Assembly (NCBI GenBank): GCA_014773175.1
Contig: VXCM01000055.1
Span: forward strand, 280,436-344,435
DNA length: 64,000 nt
Source of the DNA: Lucifuga dentata
Lineage: Eukaryota > Chordata > Actinopteri > Ophidiiformes > Bythitidae
Direction of reading: 5' to 3'
Positions 47,701 to 57,760 of the stretch are shown here, piece by piece. Numbering within the stretch: the stretch's first letter is position 1; each line of letters starts with the position of its first letter. The notes beneath the pieces were generated by a model. It was not told where the DNA came from. It worked only from the letters and a program-made list of their open reading frames with translations, and made no database searches. The translations under genes were made by a program, and so were the position numbers.

Positions 47701-50700
47701 GGTGGGACTACTGACTGCACTGTGTGGTTGTTTCACATAACAATTAAAAACAGATCATGGAAGTGAGAATCATGGCTCCTCAGATATCTGCTCGTTATTG
47801 CTCCAGGTATGAACATTTTACATCAGCATTTCATGCCAGTTTTCAACTCAATTCAACACCAGCGCAAACAGAATGTGTGATTTTCACATTCAGAGGTCAG
47901 AAGTAACAGCCCACCTTCATTTAACTATTGTACTTCATTTATTGTACTTTCAGTATTTCCATTTTTTGGTACACTACATTATATAGTATATAATTATCAT
48001 AGTACATAATTATTAGTTATTTTACAGATAAAGACATGTAATAAATATAAGTAAGGAAGTTAGGAATTGGCATAACTAGTACCAAGCATTCATACTGCTT
48101 TTACTCAAGTAAAGGATCTCAGTACTTCCTCCAACACTGATCATATTCCACATCATTCTCGATTTCTACAGTGATACTCAAATGTTTTAAATATTAAATA
48201 ACATCATTGTTTGTGTGCATATGTATATCATTGATTGTGTAGTATTTGTCACTGCACCTGTTCCTTCATCAAACAACCCATTATTCTGCTTTATTAAGAT
48301 GGAGTTTGAGAAGGTTATTTCACTGGTTGAGAACTGAACCTGAACTTCTCCTACTGACAGATGAGAATTCTGACACTCAACAGTCAGGATGGACAAAATA
48401 AAGGAAACACCTTATAGTATAAAGCAATAAAAATCCAATAGCCCTGCTATAAATATTATCTCTGCAAAGCTTATTGTTATGGCCTACTAAGGTGAACAGG
48501 CCTGTCTTTTGTCTCTCTCTCACACACTCTCTCCTCTCAGTCTGCAGGTTTGATTGAATATAGTGGTGGAGAGATGTGGTTGGCCGGGATTGGTGGACAC
48601 AGGGCTGAAGCACCTGAACTGAGTTTGCCATCAGCCTCACAGCACAAATGCAAGAAGAATTGTCAGCCTGCTCCCCTCTTTCCATCCGCCTTTGAGCCAC
48701 CTGTATGCTGCTGTTTGTTGACCTGTTCTTTTTTGACTTGATGCTCTACAATTGTTAAATGATTTTGGTGAAAGAAAGCTTGGTAAGGGTGAGCTGCCAT
48801 TTATTTCCTCTAATGACATTTTCTCCTGTTTTTTTTTTTGTTGTTGNTTTTTTTTTTTTTTTTTTTTTTGGCCATTTAGGGAGTTTTGTATTGTCTTTTC
48901 TTTTGTGGGTGTAGCTTAGCTGTTGTTTTTCACACAGAATTGTATTTATGTTTGTTATTTTGGCCTCGCCTACCCTGAATTCCACAAGCTTCTCTGTAAC
49001 TCATTCTTTATTAAAGCCCAACACCTTTTTGGTTGATTACTTTAAAAACTTTTTTGTCTCATTGGTTAATTGCTGGCTTTATTAATTTATTTCCTTTGCC
49101 AATTACACCTTTATGTTACGGTTTCCCACTTCCCCCTTGGAGACACACAGGGGACATAGCACTTATATTCTTGATTCTTTATTGAGACTATATCAAAGAG
49201 GTGTTAATTCAACATTTTGGTGATTTCTGAGACCACTGGCAGTGTTATCATGCTGGATTACATATATTATAAGGTGTCTGTGATATTTATAACAGTTGGA
49301 AAAACAACACAGTGAGTTACTAACACAGTCATAAAACTTTCACAAAGGTTGCATTTAATGCAGGACCACTGTGCTGGTCTGTGTCATAATGTGAGGTGTC
49401 CGTAGATGTAGTAGCTTAATGGACAGGGAGCATGGAGATTGAAATGACACATTGATGTTACATGATACAATTGACATTGTAGTATTATTTGATTCCCGAG
49501 AGGCCTGGAGCCCTTGTGTAGTTAATATGATGTTATTGTGCATATATGCATTAAATGTATGTGGAGGAAATAGAAGTGATATCCCTCTGTTTGCACTTGC
49601 AGAAGTCAAGCACTCCCTCTAGATGATCCACTTTACAGACTATTGAATACAGACTTAAAATAGACCTTATGCTAACTCTATCATAAAAGCGAGATGCTCG
49701 GGTGCTTGTTAAATACACACTGTTAACTCCCACAGCCCTGCTGTATTGGGAGAATGAGAGAAGTGGAGGCTGTATCACAACCATCTATCTGCTCTGTGTC
49801 GAGCAGAGAGCCTGGTTAATGGACTGTAGCCAGACAGTGACGTTCTTGCAGACAGATCCTGTTGTACACACATGCCTGTGCACAAACCTATGCATGTACA
49901 CAACACACAGAGCTCCAGACAAAGCTATTGACTGACTGATACAGACCCACAAAGTACACATACATAACGTTAGATCAGGTCAGAGAGCTGCAAGGCCTTT
50001 TCTCCTAGACACCATAAAGTCTAAATGTTGAAAATGCCTACTTTAGCCATGCAACTGCATATTTAATGATAGCGATTGTTAGACATGCCTGATTGATGCT
50101 TACTGTACCTTGAACCAACAGACGGGTAGTGTGGAGCACTTCTCCCTGGTCACTGTAGGCTCGGCATGTGTACGCCCCTCTGTCATCTCTAGTGATGCCA
50201 AGGATGGTTAGACTGCCATCATGTACCTGTGGTTTCATTTGCAAGAGAGAGGGATAAAATTAAAAACACATACACAATAGCTAAATATGATAAACACAGG
50301 CACTGGAAGCCATGTTGCAGCCTATCAAGCATGTTGAGTAAGTACATGGTGAGAGTCTACTCTAAAGAGAATACAACAAACACTTGAAAGTTATGAATGT
50401 GTCATGGTTTAATTAACTGCAGCTCTGATTCCTGTATGTGGTAACCTTGGAAACATCTAACTCTGTTGCTGCACGTCCCTGTGCAGAGGCACCGACAAGA
50501 ACCAATAAGTGGTGAAGAAACACATTAACCAAACCTAATAGAAATCCCCTCATAAATTATGCAACAGGTTGTAAGGCTCTGTCCATTCAAGTCACACACA
50601 GCTGTAGCTTGTCCATTCATGCAGCTGAGGGGAATCTGCTTTGCCTGCAGAATCATTCCTATTCATCTGCCGTTCAAATGTTTTAGCCAAGAGAGCTCAG

Positions 50701-53700
50701 AAGAGACGGGACCAACCCAAACAACATTTAACTTTATCAGTCGGTCTGCTGTATTGGTGTTCAGTCAGACTATCATAACATTAGAATTTTGTGCATAGCT
50801 GCTCTAACAAACAATAGGTTTACCATGCTGAGAGCTACGGTAGAGGTGTAAAAAACATTTGTGCATAAATGATGATGTACTGAACACATGAATTTGTGTT
50901 GGGAAGCCATTTGCATTAGTTTGGGATCAATTAAAATCAATTAATACTCTGTTTCTTTTCATTAAATTGTTTTACTCACTATTGTCATTGATTATGTTGA
51001 TGTCTTCTGTTCATGTTCACCTTTCATCCATCAATGAATAAGTGTTTGGGGTTTCTGGGTGATTCTAATGAAACCTGGGGGAAAAGTGAGGAGCGGTCCA
51101 GAGAAGAACCTATTAAATTTTGATGTTGTGGATCCAGAGGCTGATCAAGGCTGAACAATTTACAACAGAACTTGAAACTAACTGACTTACGGCCCTTCAA
51201 GGGAATTCAAGTCAATATTAAAAAAAACAGTAACTGACACCACTGGTCAGTGTCTTTGTTTTTAGATCTGTCTGGATGAACACTAAAGATAACTGTATTT
51301 TTTTGGAGAAACCCCTTGCTCTGAGTGCTTCCTATTGCTGAATGTACAGTTTGACTGTAATGTATTGTTGCTGAAACTTGTAATTGTGTGGTATTTATTG
51401 TGGCTGTTATGTTGTATCTATTGTTGTTTGCTATTGTTTTTTCATGCTGCTGCCTTGGCCAGGTCTCTCTTGAAAAACAGATTTTTATCTCAATGAGATC
51501 TACCTGGTAAAATAAAGGTCAAATAAATAAAAAGGATTTTTGTAATGCATATTTATCACACTATCAATAGGTGCAGATCAAACATTGAAACTGAAATCAA
51601 TCAAATTGAATCAAAGGAGATTTTCTGTCTTACTCTTCTTTTCTCTATAAGGATTGAGATTGCACGTATGCAGTTAATAATCACAGCAGACTTCTGAGAG
51701 CGTAACAACAGGATATGATGAAACGTAATGGTCATCACTTCATTCAGTGCTTTCTCTGCCATAGCCTGGACTCAATCCAAGCTAAGCGAGACAAGATTAA
51801 AGAAAACGAGGAGGAAGAGGAGGAGTGGAGAAGCTAAAAAGGGCAGTGGAAGGAGGTGGCAGTAGATATGGTGAGGCATAAGATGAAGGGCAAAATCTCA
51901 ATTTCTGTCATATGCACTTCACTGGCAAGTCCAAGGCTTCTGAAACGGCAGGAATCACTGAGAGGTGCTGAAGATTTCTCTCTGTTCTTCTGTCACATTC
52001 CTCCTTTTCTCCACCACATCTCCATGGAAGTGAGCATGTGGGTGAGCAAACATACCCTCATGCTCACATACACACGTACACACTCAGGCTGTCTTTCCCA
52101 GGTTTCAGGGTTTAGCTTAAAAATGGTATATTTGTTTTGTTTTTTTTTAAATTTCTGGTTAGTTGTACCAGATAAATATTGAGTACAATTTTAAGGCTTT
52201 TCAAAACAGCAAATGGATTAGGAAATTTGATAAAGCACTGTATATTCTTCAGTGTACAGTACACTGATGGTGCTGGTGAAGGTGAAGTTAAGCATTTTCT
52301 CTCACTACTGATATTTTTATTGCAAAATTCATGTAAGGAATAATCTAATATTGATGTAGAAGAAAAAGATTAATAATACATTTAAGTGTTTCTCAAATCT
52401 TTACTAAGGGAAGTATGTTAAACAGAGGAGGCATGAAAGAGAATAGCAAAGATCTGAGGACAGTTTTAACATTACAGCATTGGAATTCTATACATTCCAG
52501 TTATGTTTGGGATCAATAACCAGTTCTGCTTTGGATCCAGTTCCAAGTTGGTAATGACTTAGATTTATTTAACCAAATCTCTTTTGACGTCTTCTATCTC
52601 CAGACCAATTAAATCATTCATTAGAATTCAAAGAGACCAAGAAATTCTCCATTATCCTCTGCAATCACACCCCCTTTTATTAGAAGCCTGTTCTTTTTTT
52701 TCCATGTTATGTTTTTTTTTTGGTTTTTNCACCCCCTTTTATTAGAAGCCTGTTCTTTTTTTTCCATGTTATGTTTTTTTTTTGGTTTTTTTGTTTTGTT
52801 TTTGTTTTTTAGGACTTAGAACTGTGAAATAAAATTGTTGAAGGCTACCTTGATATGCAACTGAGTGCAACTAGAAAATACATGTTGTTTAACAAAGAAA
52901 TTAATCAACAGATTTAAAAGATTTTTATAATAAAGAAATAATGACATATATTTGATAAAGGATAAAAGAAGATTTAAACTCAATACACCATTTTGACTTT
53001 AGATTCATAACACAATGCTACTGTACTTGAACCCTACATCACAATACATACAGGCAGCTCTGATTTATGTAACATTAACATTATGGTGTATGAAAATGTA
53101 AAGGTGTGAGGTGTGCACTCTTATATAGGAAGTAATATCTCGTGGCTGCAATGCATGTCTTTTTTTAAACTTTCTTTTGTGCATGTTGAACGTTATGGCG
53201 GGAAGGTGATTTGAGACAACACCTGATTCTTATCTTTGATGGTTTCTACAGCTGAGATATCAAACCACAGTAAGGCTAAGCCAGAAATATCCTGTCATGA
53301 AATTAGATCATCCATGTCTGAAGAAATCCACAGGAATAAGAAACATACACCAGGAAACAACAAAGTAGGTTCAGAAATGCAAGGAACATCTCCTGTAGCT
53401 GTTTTTTTTGTGAATTTGGGTGGAGGTGGAAAGTGGAGTTTTCTTCTCTTGATCACTATTGTCTTTATTAACCAATCAAAAGTCTGCAATTTTCTGCTTG
53501 GTGGTGCTCTAAGAACATGTAGAAATACATTTTTACAATCTCTTTTGAATGGAAAACAAATTATAAAATACTTAAGAATATTCCCTCACTGTTTTTTTTT
53601 TATTGTTTTATGATGTGCAGTATATCATCATCCAAAGCCCCAGCAACAAAAATATTAAACATTAGAGTGTGTATTGGCCCTTAACTGAAGCTTTATTACA

Positions 53701-56379
53701 AAAAAAGTGAATAGTTTTGCTGCAAGAATTGATATTTAACGAACTGTGGTACATTACATGTATATTTTCGGGATATCCGTCAGTGCAAAAACCATGTTAA
53801 TATATATAAATAACATATTCATAAGCCAGAATTATAATTTTTTTCATATAATAATTATTTTTATATTATATATGTAATCATTTATATAATTATAAAATTT
53901 TTAATTTTTATCTTACCGAGTATTTGGCATTGGTTGCAAGCTCCTCCCCATCCCTCAGCCAGCTGATGATTGGTTTAGGATTTCCCTGGGCAGCACAGTT
54001 AAGCAGGGTGCTGCCCCCTTCCTTCGCCTCCACATACTGTGGGGGCGTTGCTGTAAAAGTGGGCGGGGCTGTGAAAAAAATGAAAGCAGGATTAATCAAA
54101 ATGCACTTTAGCTTGCAAGAAGTACAGGTAAGCTTGTGATGTAAGTTGGTGATTCTGGATTCCAGTCCTGCCCAAATCTGGTTTACACTTGTCTGGTGTG
54201 TTTGGCCACAGTGGACCTCTTCAAATAAGAAAAAGAGATAAAAGAAAAAAAGAAAAGAAAAAAAAATGTACATTGCCAAATAAATTGTTGAAATCATTTA
54301 GTGTATCTGACATCAACGTACAGCAAAGACTTTCCAGAGATATCGCCACATTTTCACCTCATGTTTTTGAGCTAACAGCCACATGGGAGCTTTTCACCAT
54401 CTCCTGTATTCTCCTTCGTCAGCTCCTTACAGTATTACAATGCAATATTCTGATCATAACCAGTGGTGCTGTATTTAGTTAAATAGAGAACAACAATGCT
54501 GTTATACAAGTGGGTCAGCACTTGCCGCTGGGAGTGTTGCCATGCTTCAGACTGCACACAAGCACCTGTCATGTAGTAAACAAATCACCCAATTAGCACA
54601 TTTAGTCATCTGCCTGTCCACACACCCTCTCACTCCCAAACACTCATAACACATACCAGCATGATTATTATATGATTATGTGTCAGACTAACAGAGATTC
54701 TAATAAAATGCATGACTAGTTTATATTTATCATTAGGGAGCCTATTTGATGGGTCAACTGCTCAATTAAACACACCATGATATAATGTTTTCAGCTCTGC
54801 AGTTCCTAATGAGTGAAGCAGCTGAACAAGTGTGTTTCACACTTGTTCAAGTGTTTCACACTTGTTCAGCTGCTTCACTGTACATTTTTAGTGTTTTTAC
54901 TTTTATATAAAGTTGTGCTTTATTGATCCCACTGGTCCTCTACATCTGACTCATTCTAATTAAAATGATCAGCCTGTACTGATAATTACACGCCTCCTCT
55001 CCTTCTCTTAAGTACAACTGGTATTAATCTAATCCTGATTTCAGGGATGGAAAGTACATGTATCTATGCAAACTTAACACCAAATCCACTTTTTTTTTTT
55101 TGAGTTATTAAGTTATATGTGAAGGCACTTAATAATTCTATCATTTGATTCTGGTGCTAATCTGGAGTTTTCATTTAAAGGCCGCTGCCCTCCAGATCTG
55201 AAACGAAGCAAGAAAATATTTGACATTCCTGTGTATTCCATGCCCCCCAGAGTACATGTCTATGACACTATCACTTAGATTTGGGCCACGCCTCTCTATC
55301 AAGCAATATAAATACAGATATCACAGTACTAGAAATACTGTACTGTATACTCCAGTATATTTATCTGACGGCTGTAGTTAGTTACTATTAATTACTTTGC
55401 AGGTTAAGACTTTAAATTCAACAAGACCTTCATTATGATGTTGTCAGGTAAAAAGATCTTGCATCTCAACCTTAATGAGCTTGATGCCACAAGGTGTTTT
55501 TTTTACTTTATCTAAAGAGTTCTAGAAAGGAATAAAGTTGATGAATTTGCTCAACCTTTAAAGAAAACTATGATCCTGAAACTGTGACAATCCCCAAGAT
55601 ACTAGGTAAAAACTTTATACCTCTAATTTTGGGTGAATAATCTTGTATGCCAATTTTAATTATTTATTATTGTTTCTTTCCAAAATTTTTGTTATCAAAA
55701 TCTCCAAAATTGGAGATACAATGTTTTCCCACAATTCTCAGTTTGGGATTTTTTTTTTTTTTTTTTTTTTATTTGGCAGGAACCATTTTTCATAATACAT
55801 ATTTACTTTCAATTTTGATAGCAGTACTTTTACTTGAAATTGAGTATTTTTCCATTGTGGTATTACTACTTTCATTTAAGTGAAGGATTTACATTCTTTT
55901 TCAACCACTGGCTATTGTACCTAGATTGAATTTGCAGGAAATAGGTGACATGCACTGCTGTGACAACAGCAAGTACTGTACATTGTTCAACCTGGGAGTT
56001 CTTTAGTTTTGTCAAGTACAGCTCATCACAGAGAAAGTGCCAACCTGGCTGGGAAACTTGGGATTTGCTCCACAAAAAAAGTAAGCAGAGCATCAAATTC
56101 TCGCCCTACTTACTGCAGCTCTTCATCAATTACATACATTACATATGCTTGAATATACCATACTGCCATTGTTCTTTGTAGACCACACACCACGTCAGCA
56201 GATGGCCTGGATGCTAACATTCTGCATTTTTCTTTGAACACATGCATTTGCTCTTATTTTCTTACTATCTCAAGTTTCTGTGTTGTTTTGTCCCTTTGCT
56301 TGGTCTTTTTTTTTTCTTATCTCTACTCCTTAGAGGATACAGCTACATAAAGACTACAAATTTTTCATTGGTTTTTGCA

Positions 56380-56439
<60 letters not shown>

Positions 56440-57725
56440 AACAGTTATAAAGGGGGCAGGAGGCACTAAAGAGGCACTTTGATCCTTTATCTTTCTCTGT
56501 TTCAAACTCCACTGATGTCAAATTATCTTAATTTAGAACTCCTCAGCCCCCCCATTTCCATCCGCCACTTGGCCATCCTACCATTCTCTTACACGTAAAG
56601 GCAAATTATCATTTTGGAAATCTGTCTTAAGTGGACTGCACGTTTGATTAAAAAAGATTTAAGATTTTTTTCCAAAATGTCAATGTGGGCTTCACATGGG
56701 TTACAGATAGGCTAGATTTCAGTCCCTGTAAGGCATTTAGTGAAAAATGTAAAATAAAGATCACTTAATATTTAAATTTGCCCCACATGTCACCTACCTT
56801 TGCCAAATAATTAGCCAAAATACTGTAAGAGGGCACAAAAAAGGAGGTGTAGATGCTCCATCTACACCTCCATTCATGTGACTCTAAACACCCCAATGAT
56901 TCTCATATGACTGCTGTGTGGCTGTAACAACTCCAACATGACTCTCATGTGACCCAAGAGTCACCTGGCTCAAGGTGTGCACGACTCACAGGACATAAAT
57001 GTTGGTTTACTACTAGCTACTTGATGAGCATGAAAACTGACTAAGTACACTTTCTTCCATAATTTCTTGATCTGAAAAACCTTGTTGATGATGGCATTCT
57101 TTAAATGGAGAGGAGAGGAGAGGAGAGGAGAGGAGAGGAGAGGAGAGGAGGGAGGACAGAGAGTGGTCTTAGTGTCTTTTTGGGCATAAGGCCTTGCCAT
57201 CTGACACCTGCCACTGAGTGGGCATGAATTCCCTGTCCGTTTGGCAGGAAGTTAAGGGCAGCAACCAAGAACTCAAAGGAGGAGTGTATGCAAATACTAA
57301 CGGCCAAAGGAAATGGGTGCCTTCAGTGTCTGTGTGGAGGCCAGACGAGAATGACACCTGCTTCCCTCACAAACACCCATTTAGAGGAAAACAGTAGCAT
57401 AAGGTCTTAATATGAATTCCCTACACAGATTCTGAAAATACCGCTGCTCTTTGTAGTTCACTGACTATAACAGCATTTTTTAAATGCAAATAAGAGTATC
57501 AGAAAAAAACAAAAAAAACGCAAAATGTATTGTAAAGTGCATTTGTGCGTGTCTTCCTGTGTGTCATCTTTGTGTAGCTTGACATATTACATTTGCAAGA
57601 TCGTGTAATAACCAAATGTTTAACTTGCCAAATATATGGTATATGACATTCAGGGATATTATTAGACGTACAGCCTGAACAGCTTAGATGCTATTGAAAG
57701 GCCTGACAGGAATGGAAAGCAGCAA

Positions 57726-57760
<35 letters not shown>

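Larger units (their letters stand above)
50227..53916. other. igsf9b intron inside Ig2
   Basis: Noncoding. It holds a retroelement 3' end near 51.3-51.5 kb and an assembly-type duplication at 52.67-52.79 kb. An open plus-strand stretch at 53236-53613 lacks any recognisable feature. Confidence 0.5.

Noticed and set aside
48377..48700. 107-codon minus-strand open frame
   Set aside because: Overlaps dispersed repeat sequence and has no exon boundaries that fit igsf9b phases.
53236..53613. 125-codon plus-strand open frame
   Set aside because: Low-complexity, no known motif, no promoter or poly(A) context; it lies in an AT-rich intron.
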